20,168 bases of DNA, taken from NCBI GenBank assembly GCA_035318985.1, contig DATHDP010000101.1:1-20168 (forward strand). Direction: 5' to 3'. The translations under genes were made by a program, and so were the position numbers. The notes beneath the pieces were generated by a model. The model did not search any database and was not told where the DNA came from. It saw only the letters and a list, made by a program, of their open reading frames with translations. The stretch comes from VBAS01 sp035318985. GTDB taxonomy: Bacteria; Bacteroidota; Bacteroidia; Chitinophagales; Chitinophagaceae. The first letter of the stretch is position 1. The number at the start of each line of letters is the position of its first letter. Of the stretch, positions 7,116-15,296 are shown piece after piece.

Positions 7116-8153
7116 ATGGCAAAAACAGCAAAAGAAAAAACTACCGATATGTCAACCAACAATGAAAAATTAAAAGCATTAAAGCTGACCATTGACAAGA
7201 TCGAAAAAGATTATGGCAAGGGCAGCGTCATGATGATGAATGAAAAAGGAATCCATGAAATGGAAGTAATATCCACTGGCTCCATCGGGCTTGATGTAGC
7301 ACTTGGTATAGGTGGATTACCAAAAGGACGGGTTGTAGAAATTTATGGCCCTGAATCTTCTGGTAAAACAACCATTGCCACTCATGTGATCGCACAGGCA
7401 CAGAAAAAAGGCGGCATGTGTGCTATCATTGATGCGGAACATGCTTTTGATAGTGCGTATGCTCAAAAATTAGGAGTGGATGTTGACAATCTATTGATCT
7501 CTCAGCCGGATTATGGCGAGCAGGCACTTGAAATTGCCGATCGTCTTATTCTTTCGGGTGCTTTGGATGTTGTGGTAATTGACTCGGTAGCAGCTCTTGT
7601 ACCAAAAAGTGAGCTAGAAGGTGAAATGGGTGACAGTAAAATGGGCTTACATGCAAGATTGATGAGCCAGGCATTGAGAAAACTTACAGCCACGATTTCC
7701 AAAACAAATACTATTTGCATTTTCATTAATCAGTTAAGGGAAAAGATCGGGGTGATGTTTGGAAATCCTGAAACAACCACTGGTGGTAATGCATTAAAAT
7801 TTTATGCATCGGTTCGTCTTGATATTCGTCGTATGGCACAAATAAAAGACGGTGAAGAAGCTGTTGGTAATCGGGTAAAAGTAAAAGTGGTAAAAAACAA
7901 AGTGGCTCCTCCATTCCGTGCTGCAGAGTTTGATATCATTTTTGGAGAAGGCATTTCCAAAAGCGGTGAAATAGTTGATATGAGTGTTGAACTGGGTATT
8001 GTTCAAAAAAGCGGAAGCTGGTTCAGCTATAATAATGATAAACTTGGCCAGGGCCGTGATACAGTTAAACAACTGCTTATTGATAATCCTGAACTGGCAA
8101 ATGAAATTGAAACCAAGATCAGGGAGAAAATAAAAGAAATGCAAGCTGTATAA
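7116..8153 (+). CDS. recA: Recombinase RecA
   Basis: RecA is the ATP-dependent strand-exchange protein of homologous recombination and the trigger of the SOS response. The 345-residue product is of normal size and intact. Visible motifs are TGSIGLDVALGIGGLPKGR, Walker A GPESSGKTT, the catalytic-glutamate region IIDAEHAFD, Walker B LDVVVIDSVAALVPKSE, loop L1 SKMGLHARLMSQALR, and loop L2 with FINQLREKIGVMFGNPETTTGGNALKFY, followed by the C-terminal KIREKIKEM tail. No intein is present. Start 7116 gives MAKTAKEKTTDM as the N-terminus. ATG 7149 (MSTNNEKLKALKL) is a serious alternative, because the -7 element sits only 4 bp before 7116 and an A-rich stretch precedes 7149. A strong terminator follows, so recA is probably monocistronic. 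Confidence 0.97.
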   Translation: MAKTAKEKTTDMSTNNEKLKALKLTIDKIEKDYGKGSVMMMNEKGIHEMEVISTGSIGLDVALGIGGLPKGRVVEIYGPESSGKTTIATHVIAQAQKKGGMCAIIDAEHAFDSAYAQKLGVDVDNLLISQPDYGEQALEIADRLILSGALDVVVIDSVAALVPKSELEGEMGDSKMGLHARLMSQALRKLTATISKTNTICIFINQLREKIGVMFGNPETTTGGNALKFYASVRLDIRRMAQIKDGEEAVGNRVKVKVVKNKVAPPFRAAEFDIIFGEGISKSGEIVDMSVELGIVQKSGSWFSYNNDKLGQGRDTVKQLLIDNPELANEIETKIREKIKEMQAV

Positions 8154-8192
8154 TTTCTGTTTTTAGAATTAAACAAACATGGGTTAGTTAAG

Positions 8193-8222
8193 CCCGTCCT
8201 AAAATTCAGGACGGGTTTTTTT
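8193..8222 (+). terminator. Intrinsic terminator of recA
   Basis: The stem CCCGTCCT / AGGACGGG (8 bp, 7-base loop AAAATTC) is followed by seven T residues, 40 bp after the recA stop. This is a textbook intrinsic terminator. Confidence 0.93.
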
Positions 8223-8245
8223 ATTATCATAAGTCAAGTAAAGTT

Positions 8246-8269
8246 TGCAAAGACGGATCAACCTTTGCA
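8246..8269. repeat. Short inverted repeat upstream of the OB-fold gene
   Basis: TGCAAAG (8246-8252) and CTTTGCA (8263-8269) are exact reverse complements separated by 10 bases, about 70 bp ahead of the OB-fold start. No T-tract follows, so a protein-binding site is as likely as an RNA hairpin. Evidence is symmetry only. Confidence 0.3.
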
Positions 8270-8335
8270 TTGCTTATTTCTTTATTAAGAGACGCAGAGG
8301 TTTTCAAGAAAATACGTAAAATAGATTACCGAATA

Positions 8336-8806
8336 ATGTTGAAAAATCCCAAGAATAAGAAAGTTTTGAAATGGTTGCTGGTGGCAGGTGGTAGTTTATC
8401 GCTTATCGGTTTTATCGTTTATTTTTATTTCGCGACACTGTCACATGAAGATACTGCCAGCCTGAAAGCTGATTATACAGTTGAGGCCATTCCCTTTATC
8501 AAAGAATTCGAAAAAGATCATAAAGCCGCCAATAAAAAATATGCTGAAAAAATAATCGCAGTAAAAGGAATAGTAACGACAATAGAACCGGCAGACACAA
8601 CGATGAATATAAAAATGACAGATACGACAACTGGCTCCTATTTAATTTTTGCTTTTCAAGATCAGCACATGGCCGAAGCAAAAAAGTTAAAGCCCGGAGA
8701 AAATGTTCTTATTAAAGGATCTTGCAGCGATGGCATTTATAGTGAAATCCTGGGCACTTACTTTATCAGTTTTAAACGCAGTACTGTAGAAAAAAAAATT
8801 CTTTAA
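8336..8806 (+). CDS. Membrane-anchored OB-fold protein (tRNA_anti-like family)
   Basis: This 156-residue protein has a short basic cytoplasmic start (LKNPKNKKVLKW), one transmembrane helix (about residues 13-34, VAGGSLSLIGFIVYFYF) and an outward-facing domain. The domain has the pattern of the Bacteroidota tRNA_anti-like OB-fold family (PF12869): an N-terminal helix (EFEKDHKAANKKYAEK), IIAVKGIVTTIE, a central beta segment SYLIFAF, the KKLKPGENVLIKGSC strand, and a closing ISFKRS strand. Despite the family name, binding to tRNA is not expected for an exported domain; no function is established. The frame extends to a TTG at 8270, but the ATG at 8336 fits the membrane-anchor layout. YceI follows 23 bp later, so the two are probably one operon. 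Confidence 0.78.
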   Translation: MLKNPKNKKVLKWLLVAGGSLSLIGFIVYFYFATLSHEDTASLKADYTVEAIPFIKEFEKDHKAANKKYAEKIIAVKGIVTTIEPADTTMNIKMTDTTTGSYLIFAFQDQHMAEAKKLKPGENVLIKGSCSDGIYSEILGTYFISFKRSTVEKKIL

Positions 8807-8829
8807 CCAATAAATAAATTAAAACAAAA

Positions 8830-9375
8830 ATGAAAAAAATAATTTTATCTCTAATAATCGTTACGGCCTCGATGATAGCTTTCGCACAAAAGAAAACTTC
8901 AACATCAGCCACAGTTGCATTTGATGCTACTACCTCGTTAGATAATTTAGCAAAAGCAGAAAATAAAACCGCCATTGCAGCTATTGACCCTTCAAAGAAT
9001 ACTGTACAGTTTGAAGCGGCGATCAAGAATTTTGCTTTTGCTAACCCAAAGATCCAGGAGCATTTTAATCAAAAGAGCTGGCTGAACTCTGATGAGTTTC
9101 CAAAGGCAACTTTTAGCGGAGTGATCACAAATCCCTCTGCAATTAATTTCAACAAAGACGGAACTTACAATGTTACCGTAGAAGGCGATCTTACAATAAA
9201 AGGTAAAACTCAAAAAGTAAAAGCCCCTGGAACTATTGTTGTTGCAGGCAAAACTTTAAAAACAAGCGCATCTTTCAATATTAAGTTAGTAGATTTTGGA
9301 GTAGAAGGTCAGCCGATCACAGCAGGAAAAGTTTCAGCTGAACCAAAGATCAGCGTATCGGCAGAACTGAATTAA
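8830..9375 (+). CDS. Exported YceI-family protein
   Basis: This 181-residue protein has a signal peptide MKKIILSLIIVTASMIAFAQ. The mature part has the YceI lipocalin-like beta-barrel signature: NTVQFEAAIKNFAFANPKIQEHF, then SDEFPKATFSGVITNP, GTYNVTVEGDLTIKGKTQKV, and the closing strands SFNIKLVDFGV and KISVSAELN. YceI proteins bind amphiphilic or isoprenoid molecules in the periplasm; the ligand here is unknown. The mature protein begins with an extra Ala/Thr-rich segment of about 35 residues before the barrel, which may be a linker. It sits 23 bp after the OB-fold gene and ends 29 bp before a strong terminator hairpin, so the pair forms a short operon. Confidence 0.9.
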   Translation: MKKIILSLIIVTASMIAFAQKKTSTSATVAFDATTSLDNLAKAENKTAIAAIDPSKNTVQFEAAIKNFAFANPKIQEHFNQKSWLNSDEFPKATFSGVITNPSAINFNKDGTYNVTVEGDLTIKGKTQKVKAPGTIVVAGKTLKTSASFNIKLVDFGVEGQPITAGKVSAEPKISVSAELN

Positions 9376-9403
9376 TTAATCGTAACTTTAGCATTCAATG
9401 CCT

Positions 9404-9429
9404 TGCCTTATTGGTAAGGCATTTTTTTT
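9404..9429 (+). terminator. Intrinsic terminator after yceI
   Basis: TGCCTTA-TTGG-TAAGGCA is a perfect 7-bp stem with a 4-base loop, followed by eight T residues. It ends 14 bp before the mgsA start. A TAACTTTA element (9383-9390) upstream could be a promoter, in which case the hairpin would lie in the mgsA leader; termination of yceI is the simpler reading. Confidence 0.88.
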
Positions 9430-9442
9430 AACTTATTTCAAT

Positions 9443-9895
9443 ATGACTACAAGAATAATGGAACGCCGGAAGCGTATTGCCTTGGTGGCCCATGACAATA
9501 AAAAAAAGGAATTGATCGAGTGGGCGGTATTTAATAAAACAACGCTTGCTAAACATCGCTTATATGCAACAGGAACTACAGGCGGTTTGCTTGAAGAGAA
9601 ACTTGATCAATCAATAACAAAATTGCAAAGCGGTCCTTTAGGTGGTGACTTACAAATAGGAGCTAAGATCGCAGAGGGGAAGATCGATGTCTTGATTTTT
9701 TTCTGGGACCCGATGGAAGCCCAACCTCATGATCCGGATATAAAAGCCTTGTTGCGTATCTCTGCAACCTGGAATATCCCGGTTGCCTGTGACAGAGCCA
9801 CAGCAGATTTTATTCTTACATCTCCGCTTATGCAGGAGACTTATGAACCGGTGATCGAAGATTACTCTGTTTATATTAAAAGAAAATTGAAGTAA
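9443..9895 (+). CDS. mgsA: Methylglyoxal synthase
   Basis: This 150-residue enzyme converts dihydroxyacetone phosphate to methylglyoxal plus phosphate, a glycolytic bypass used under phosphate limitation or sugar-phosphate overflow. The sequence follows the family closely: RIALVAHDNKKKELIEW, LYATGTTGGLL, the active-site loop SGPLGGDLQIGA with the catalytic Asp at about residue 69, then KIDVLIFFWDPMEAQPHDPDIKALLR and WNIPVACDRATADFI. Length equals the usual 150 or so. The frame can be traced upstream to 9398, but that would put the yceI terminator inside the gene, so ATG 9443 (MTTRIMERRKR) is chosen; ATG 9458 is possible. uvrB follows after 29 bp with its own -7 element. Confidence 0.95.
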   Translation: MTTRIMERRKRIALVAHDNKKKELIEWAVFNKTTLAKHRLYATGTTGGLLEEKLDQSITKLQSGPLGGDLQIGAKIAEGKIDVLIFFWDPMEAQPHDPDIKALLRISATWNIPVACDRATADFILTSPLMQETYEPVIEDYSVYIKRKLK

Positions 9896-9903
9896 TAAGA
9901 TAG

Positions 9904-9911
9904 TAAATTTG
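9904..9911 (+). promoter_or_regulatory. uvrB -7 promoter element (TAAATTTG)
   Basis: An exact TAnnTTTG match, 13 bp before the uvrB ATG. The predicted transcript start leaves a leader of only a few bases. A TTG (9887-9889) lies 14 bp upstream, shorter spacing than usual for the -33 box. Confidence 0.5.
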
Positions 9912-9924
9912 TTCCCCTGCATTT

Positions 9925-11964
9925 ATGGCTTTTAAACTTCATACACCTTATCCCCCTGCCGGCGATCAGCCGGATGCGATCCGTAATTTGACAGAGGGGA
10001 TCTTAGAGGGAGAAAAATACCAGACATTACTTGGAGTAACGGGTAGTGGTAAAACTTTTACCATCGCCAATGTTATTCAAAATGTTCAAAGACCGACACT
10101 GGTTCTTACACATAACAAAACACTGGTGGCTCAACTTTACGGTGAATTCAAACAATTCTTCCCCGAAAATGCGGTTGGATATTTTGTTTCTTATTACGAT
10201 TACTATCAACCGGAAGCTTATTTACCAGTAAGCGATGTGTATATAGAAAAAGATCTTTCTATTAATGATGAGCTGGACAAGCTTCGCTTACATGCAACAT
10301 CCGAGTTATTAAGTGGCCGCAGGGATATTATTGTCGTTGCATCGGTAAGTTGCATTTATGGTATTGGAAACCCTGATGAGTTTGCCAATGGCATCATTCG
10401 CATTCATAAAAAACAAACGATCTCACGACAGGGATTTCTTCATTCCCTTGTTAATATTCTTTATTCGAGAACGACGATCGAATTCAAACGGGGGACATTC
10501 CGCGTAAAAGGAGATACGGTTGATATTAACCTGCCTTATCTTGATACTGGTTATCGTATTACTTTCTTTGGTGATGAAATTGAAGAGATAGAAAGTTTTG
10601 ATGTAGTGACGGGAAAAAGAATTAGTGTTATGGATAATGCTGCGATCTTTCCTGCTAATCTTTATTTAGCGCCAAAAGATATGATCCAGCAAATTCTGTT
10701 CGAGATACAGGATGAAATGAATTCACAGGTTTCCTATTTTAAAAATTCCGGAAAATATATTGAAGCACAACGTTTGAGTGAAAGAGTAAATTATGATGTT
10801 GAAATGATCCGTGAATTGGGTTATTGCAATGGTGTAGAGAACTATTCACGATTTTTTGACAGGAGAAAACCGGGAACAAGGCCATTCTGTTTGCTTGATT
10901 ATTTCCCACAGGATTTTTTATGCGTTATTGATGAAAGCCATCAAACAATTCCGCAAGTAAGCGGCATGTATGGCGGAGACAGAAGCCGGAAATTAATTCT
11001 TGTTGATTATGGTTTTCGTTTGCCATCTGCATTAGATAATCGTCCACTGAATTTTCATGAGTTTGAATCAATGCTGAATCAAACAATTTTTGTTTCAGCA
11101 ACACCCGATGATTTTGAATTAGAAAAATGTGGAGGCGTTGTAGTGGAACAAGTTGTTCGCCCAACAGGTTTGCTCGATCCACCAATTGAAATAAGGCCAA
11201 GTGTAAATCAAATTGATGATCTGCTGGATGAGATTGATAAACGAGTTACAAAAGGTGACAGAGTCCTGGTAACAACACTTACTAAACGAATGGCCGAGGA
11301 GATGGATAAATATCTTCATCGAATCAATATCAAATCAAAATACATACACAGCGAAGTGGATACACTGCAAAGAGTGGAGATACTTCGTGAATTAAGATTG
11401 GGAAAGATCGATGTATTGGTTGGAGTAAATCTTTTGCGTGAAGGTTTGGATCTTCCGGAAGTATCATTGGTAGCAATTTTGGATGCAGATAAAGAAGGTT
11501 TTTTAAGAAATGAAAAAAGCCTAACTCAAACAGCAGGTCGTGCCGCAAGAAACGTGGATGGCCTTGTTATTTTTTATGCGGATAAAATGACAGAAAGCAT
11601 GCAGAAAACAATTGATGAAACAATCCGTCGCCGGGAAAAACAAATTGAATGGAATATTAAATACGGCATCACACCTAAAACAATTATAAAAACAACGCAG
11701 GATGTTTTTGCACAAACATCTGTATTAGATATCAAAGGATATGATCCTGCCAATCCTTATGCTATTCTACCGGGTGAAGACCTGGTAACTATTGCTGCAG
11801 AAGATCAGGCTGAATACAAAACCATTCCGCAGGCAGAAAAAGCCATCTCAAAAATTAAAAAAGAAATGGAGAAAGCGGCAAGAGATCTTGATTTTATGGA
11901 AGCCGCAAGACTGAGAGACGAGATGTTCAGATTGCAAAAACAACTGGAAGAATTGAAGAAATGA
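9925..11964 (+). CDS. uvrB: Excinuclease ABC subunit UvrB
   Basis: UvrB is the damage-verification helicase of nucleotide excision repair, working with UvrA and UvrC. The 679-residue product is full length. It has Walker A GVTGSGKT near residue 39, the beta-hairpin region YFVSYYDYYQPEAYLP that inserts between DNA strands, DEAD-like box VIDESHQTIPQ, TIFVSATPDDFE, helicase motifs VLVTTLTKRMAEEM and GVNLLREGLDLPEV, motif VI QTAGRAARNVDG, and a C-terminal UVR motif (MEKAARDLDFMEAARLRDEM) that binds UvrC. Nothing is missing. Its start ATG at 9925 lies 13 bp after the -7 element. uvrA and uvrC are not in the window. Confidence 0.97.
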   Translation: MAFKLHTPYPPAGDQPDAIRNLTEGILEGEKYQTLLGVTGSGKTFTIANVIQNVQRPTLVLTHNKTLVAQLYGEFKQFFPENAVGYFVSYYDYYQPEAYLPVSDVYIEKDLSINDELDKLRLHATSELLSGRRDIIVVASVSCIYGIGNPDEFANGIIRIHKKQTISRQGFLHSLVNILYSRTTIEFKRGTFRVKGDTVDINLPYLDTGYRITFFGDEIEEIESFDVVTGKRISVMDNAAIFPANLYLAPKDMIQQILFEIQDEMNSQVSYFKNSGKYIEAQRLSERVNYDVEMIRELGYCNGVENYSRFFDRRKPGTRPFCLLDYFPQDFLCVIDESHQTIPQVSGMYGGDRSRKLILVDYGFRLPSALDNRPLNFHEFESMLNQTIFVSATPDDFELEKCGGVVVEQVVRPTGLLDPPIEIRPSVNQIDDLLDEIDKRVTKGDRVLVTTLTKRMAEEMDKYLHRINIKSKYIHSEVDTLQRVEILRELRLGKIDVLVGVNLLREGLDLPEVSLVAILDADKEGFLRNEKSLTQTAGRAARNVDGLVIFYADKMTESMQKTIDETIRRREKQIEWNIKYGITPKTIIKTTQDVFAQTSVLDIKGYDPANPYAILPGEDLVTIAAEDQAEYKTIPQAEKAISKIKKEMEKAARDLDFMEAARLRDEMFRLQKQLEELKK

Positions 11965-11982
11965 GTACAACCCGAAAAAAAT

Positions 11983-12000
11983 ATTCGTAGTAATACGAAT
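11983..12000. repeat. Perfect inverted repeat ATTCGTA-GTAA-TACGAAT
   Basis: The 7-bp arms with a 4-base spacer lie 19 bp after the uvrB stop and lack a following T-tract, so a terminator is doubtful. A related ATTCGTT/AACGAAT pair occurs about 80 bp downstream around the next promoter, which suggests a common DNA-binding protein. Confidence 0.45.
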
Positions 12001-12047
12001 CCCTCTCCGGTACATTTGCCCGATTTTAATTTTTTGATTTCATAAAA

Positions 12048-12089
12048 TTTTGTACGCCATTATTCGTTTTATAGTTTAGCTGAACGAAT
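12048..12089 (+). promoter_or_regulatory. Promoter of the small membrane protein gene, with overlapping inverted repeat
   Basis: TTTTG (12048-12052) and TAGTTTAG (12073-12080) are spaced by 20 bp, close to the Bacteroidota -33/-7 arrangement. The -7 box is framed by ATTCGTT (12062-12068) and AACGAAT (12083-12089), exact reverse complements 14 bp apart. A regulator bound there would cover the promoter. Confidence 0.45.
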
Positions 12090-12104
12090 CTAAATCCAAT
12101 ATTT

Positions 12105-12335
12105 ATGAAAAGACGCATCCGTAAAATCGTTAACTTTTTTGCATTCAACCTGCTGTTTTTTGCTCTTTACCTGAACTTTATCCATAAAGACAGGGCGAAC
12201 AGTGACATAGCTCCTGCAGTTGTGAACACTTCAGCTACCAATGCTGGTGCTTATACAGGAACTGTGCTTGTTCAGAATCCTGAAAAATATTTGCGTAAGG
12301 AAGAAGAAGAGACTAATAAAGATCATCAGCAGTAA
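12105..12335 (+). CDS. Small single-span membrane protein of unknown function
   Basis: This 76-residue protein has a strongly basic start (MKRRIRKIV), one hydrophobic helix (about residues 10-26, FFAFNLLFFALYLNFI) and a polar Ala/Thr/Asn-rich region ending in an acidic tail (KEEEETNKDHQQ). The positive-inside rule puts the N-terminus in the cytoplasm and the tail outside; an uncleaved anchor is likelier than a signal peptide because no clear cleavage site follows. I do not recognise a family. It is well supported as a gene by an upstream promoter, the ATG context with an A-rich leader, and a strong terminator directly after its stop. It is transcribed alone between uvrB and polA. Confidence 0.65.
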   Translation: MKRRIRKIVNFFAFNLLFFALYLNFIHKDRANSDIAPAVVNTSATNAGAYTGTVLVQNPEKYLRKEEEETNKDHQQ

Positions 12336-12358
12336 AACTGACTACTAAAAAGAAATTT

Positions 12359-12397
12359 ATGCCTTAACCGGGTGGGTGATCCGGTTAAGGCATTTTT
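12359..12397 (+). terminator. Strong intrinsic terminator ahead of polA
   Basis: ATGCCTTAACCGG and CCGGTTAAGGCAT are perfect 13-bp arms around a 9-base loop, followed by TTTTATT. The hairpin ends the small-protein transcript and insulates polA, whose promoter begins directly after it. Confidence 0.93.
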
Positions 12398-12398
12398 A

Positions 12399-12426
12399 TT
12401 GGCTCGCCATGAATTTTTTATCTTAG
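12399..12426 (+). promoter_or_regulatory. polA promoter (TTG-N17-TATCTTAG)
   Basis: TTG at 12399-12401 and TATCTTAG at 12419-12426 (one mismatch to TAnnTTTG) are separated by 17 bp. The -7 box ends 4 bp before the polA ATG, so the message would be leaderless or nearly so. Confidence 0.45.
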
Positions 12427-12430
12427 CAGA

Positions 12431-15289
12431 ATGTCAAAAAAACTTTTTCTGCTAGATGCCCTTGCTTTGGTGTTCAGAGCCTATTATGCACTTATCCGCA
12501 ATCCGCGAATAACTTCAAAAGGAAAAAACACAAATGCACAGTTTGGCTTTACCAATACTTTGCTTGAACTGATCAATAATCAGAAGCCTACACACCTGGC
12601 AGTTTGTTTCGATACGGAGGCTCCAACAGAACGACACACCGATTTTGTAGACTACAAAGCTAATCGCCAGGAAGCTCCAGAAGATCTGATAGCCGCCATA
12701 CCCGATATAAAAAAAATAATCCAGGGTTTTAATGTTCCTGTTGTTGAACTTGATGGCTATGAAGCTGATGATATAATAGGTACGTTGAGTAAACTGGCTG
12801 CAAAAGAAGGGTATGAAGTGTTCATGGTCACCTCCGACAAGGATTATGGTCAATTGGTAAATGACAAAGTGAAAATTTACAAACCTGGCTACCAGGGAGG
12901 TGATGTTGAATTAATGGGACCAAAGGAAGTTTGTGAAAAATGGAATATTAAAGATGTAAGCCAGGTGATCGATGTGTTGGGCTTAATGGGTGATGCAGTA
13001 GATAACATTCCGGGCATAGCTGGCGTGGGAGAAAAAACAGCAGCGAAACTTCTTGCTGAATATGAAACATTGGAAAATGTTTTAAAAAATGCTGGCAATA
13101 TAAAAGGTAAGCTGGGAGAAAAGGTAGCAGCGGGAAAAGATCTTGCTATACTAAGTAAAAAATTGGCAACGATCATTACGAATGTGCCGGTAGAATTTCA
13201 TGAAGAGAATTTCAGAATGAAGGAAATAAACAAAGACATACTAAGAGATGTTTTTGCAGAGTTGGAATTTAAAACCCTTGGAAAAAGGGTATTGGGTGAT
13301 GAGTTTGCCATCACTGTTTCTAATAAAGATTTTATTAAAAAAGAACAGCCTGTTGGAGTGCAAACCGATCTGTTTGGAAATATAGTTGAAAGTGCTGCCC
13401 CGACAATACCTGTTGAACAAGCTTCTTCAAATGGAAGTGATTCCGGCGAATCAATATCTGTAAGTAAGAATATTAATAATACTCCGCACAAATATGAAGC
13501 AATACAAGACAATGCTGCTATAAAAAAATTAGTGGCGGAATTAAAGAAACACGATGAAATATGTTTTGATACTGAGACAACAGGTATCGACGCCAACGAG
13601 GCGGAATTAGTAGGACTGAGTTTTTCTATAACACCTGGAGAAGCATATTATATCCCATGCCCTCCGGATCAGAATAAGACGAAAGAGATCCTTGCTTTAT
13701 TCGAACCATTATTTAATGATAAAAGCAAAATATGGATCGGGCAAAATACAAAATACGACATGCTCGTATTGAAATGGTATGATATAGAATTAAAAGGAAA
13801 AATTTTTGATACAATGCTGGCACATTACGTAATAGAACCGGATGGAAAAAGAAGCATGGATCAATTGAGTGCAAAGTATCTTGGTTATGAACCAGTGCAT
13901 ATTGAAGAACTGATCGGAAAGAAAGGAAGGGCACCACAGGGAAGTATGCGTGATGTAGAACTAGAAAAAATAAAAGAATATGCTGCAGAAGATGCAGATA
14001 TCACTCTGCAACTGAAACAGATCTTTTTACCGCAATTAAAAGAAAAAGAAGTTGAAAAAGTTTTTTATGAAGTAGAAAACCCACTTGTAAAAGTTTTGAC
14101 TGATATGGAATTTGAAGGGGTAAAGATCGATGAAGAGTTTTTGAAAGACTATTCTAAAGAGTTAGAAAAAGATGCAAAGAAAGCGGAGGAGAGTGTTTAC
14201 AAACAAGCCGGCGTTCGCTTTAATCTTGCTTCACCAAAACAATTAGGCGAAGTATTGTTTGATAAACTCAAACTGGATCCTTCTGCTAAAAAAACAAAAA
14301 CAGGACAATATCAAACAGGTGAGGATGTCTTGTTGAAACTTGCAGCAAAAGAAAATAAGATCGCTGACGATATTCTTGTTTTCAGAGAAATGACAAAGTT
14401 GAAATCAACTTATGTTGATTCATTGCCATTGCTTATTAATAAAAAAACAGGAAGAGTTCATACAACTTACGGACAAGCAGTAGCAGTTACAGGTCGTCTT
14501 GCAAGTAACAATCCTAATCTTCAGAACATCCCTGTAAGAACAGACCGGGGAAAAGAAATTCGTAAAGCTTTTGTTCCAAGAGATAATAAGCATATTCTTT
14601 TATCCGCCGACTATTCTCAAATTGAATTAAGAATTGTTGCTTCTATTAGCAGCGATAAGAATATGTGTAAAGCATTTAAGGACGGGACTGATATTCATAC
14701 GGCAACCGCGTCAAGAGTTTATAACGTAGATGAAAAAGCTGTGACAAAGGAAATGCGTTACAAGGCTAAGAGTGTAAACTTCGGGATCATTTACGGCCAG
14801 GGAGCATTTGGTTTAGCAGACAATCTTGGTATTGCAAGAAGTGAAGCAAAAGAGATCATTGATAATTATAAAAAACAATTCCCGGGTATACAGAAATACA
14901 TGGATGATACCATCAACTTTGCCCGTGAACATGGCTATGTGCAAACATTGATGGGACGCAAGCGTTGGTTAAGAGATATCAACTCATCCAATTTTACAGT
15001 AAGAGGATTTGCAGAACGAAATGCGATCAACTCCCCAATCCAGGGAACTGCTGCTGATATGATAAAACTGGCGATGATAAAAGTTCATGCTGCTATGAAA
15101 AAAGAAGGGTTTAAAAGCAGGATGATCTTACAGGTGCATGATGAACTTGTTTTTGATGCAACAAAAGATGAAGTAAAAGAATTAAAACCATTGATCGTTG
15201 AGTGCATGCAGGCCGCAATGCCTTTGCCAAATAAGGTTCCGGTAATTGCTGAATGTGGCGAAGGAAAGAATTGGCTGGATGCACATTAG
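12431..15289 (+). CDS. polA: DNA polymerase I
   Basis: The 952-residue enzyme removes RNA primers and fills gaps in replication and repair. Three domains are visible. The N-terminal 5'-3' flap nuclease (about 1-290) has FLLDALALVFRAYYAL, VDYKANRQEAPEDL, ELDGYEADDIIGTL, MVTSDKDYGQLV and MGDAVDNIPGIAGVGEKTA. A Ser/Asn-rich linker (about 310-345) follows. The 3'-5' proofreading domain has ICFDTETTGID near residue 380 with its acidic residues intact, plus WIGQNTKYDMLVLK and EYAAEDADITLQL. The polymerase domain has motif A LSADYSQIELRIVAS near 725, motif B with KEMRYKAKSVNFGIIYGQG, and motif C LQVHDELVFD near 902. Proofreading therefore looks active, unlike Taq-type PolA. Length is normal for Bacteroidota. 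Confidence 0.97.
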   Translation: MSKKLFLLDALALVFRAYYALIRNPRITSKGKNTNAQFGFTNTLLELINNQKPTHLAVCFDTEAPTERHTDFVDYKANRQEAPEDLIAAIPDIKKIIQGFNVPVVELDGYEADDIIGTLSKLAAKEGYEVFMVTSDKDYGQLVNDKVKIYKPGYQGGDVELMGPKEVCEKWNIKDVSQVIDVLGLMGDAVDNIPGIAGVGEKTAAKLLAEYETLENVLKNAGNIKGKLGEKVAAGKDLAILSKKLATIITNVPVEFHEENFRMKEINKDILRDVFAELEFKTLGKRVLGDEFAITVSNKDFIKKEQPVGVQTDLFGNIVESAAPTIPVEQASSNGSDSGESISVSKNINNTPHKYEAIQDNAAIKKLVAELKKHDEICFDTETTGIDANEAELVGLSFSITPGEAYYIPCPPDQNKTKEILALFEPLFNDKSKIWIGQNTKYDMLVLKWYDIELKGKIFDTMLAHYVIEPDGKRSMDQLSAKYLGYEPVHIEELIGKKGRAPQGSMRDVELEKIKEYAAEDADITLQLKQIFLPQLKEKEVEKVFYEVENPLVKVLTDMEFEGVKIDEEFLKDYSKELEKDAKKAEESVYKQAGVRFNLASPKQLGEVLFDKLKLDPSAKKTKTGQYQTGEDVLLKLAAKENKIADDILVFREMTKLKSTYVDSLPLLINKKTGRVHTTYGQAVAVTGRLASNNPNLQNIPVRTDRGKEIRKAFVPRDNKHILLSADYSQIELRIVASISSDKNMCKAFKDGTDIHTATASRVYNVDEKAVTKEMRYKAKSVNFGIIYGQGAFGLADNLGIARSEAKEIIDNYKKQFPGIQKYMDDTINFAREHGYVQTLMGRKRWLRDINSSNFTVRGFAERNAINSPIQGTAADMIKLAMIKVHAAMKKEGFKSRMILQVHDELVFDATKDEVKELKPLIVECMQAAMPLPNKVPVIAECGEGKNWLDAH

Positions 15290-15296
15290 AACCACG

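Noticed and set aside
8270..8335. TTG start for the OB-fold protein
   Set aside because: The ATG at 8336 gives a normal basic start before the membrane helix; the extension has no support.
9398..9442. Upstream start for methylglyoxal synthase
   Set aside because: It would lie across the intrinsic terminator of yceI, and the family length fits the start at 9443.
9404..9442. Riboswitch or attenuator in the mgsA leader
   Set aside because: Only one simple terminator hairpin is present and no alternative antiterminator pairing is visible; it is better explained as the end of yceI.
13355..13490. Possible inserted segment in polA
   Set aside because: The Ser/Asn-rich stretch lies at the normal linker between the flap nuclease and proofreading domains, so it is a flexible linker and not an insertion.
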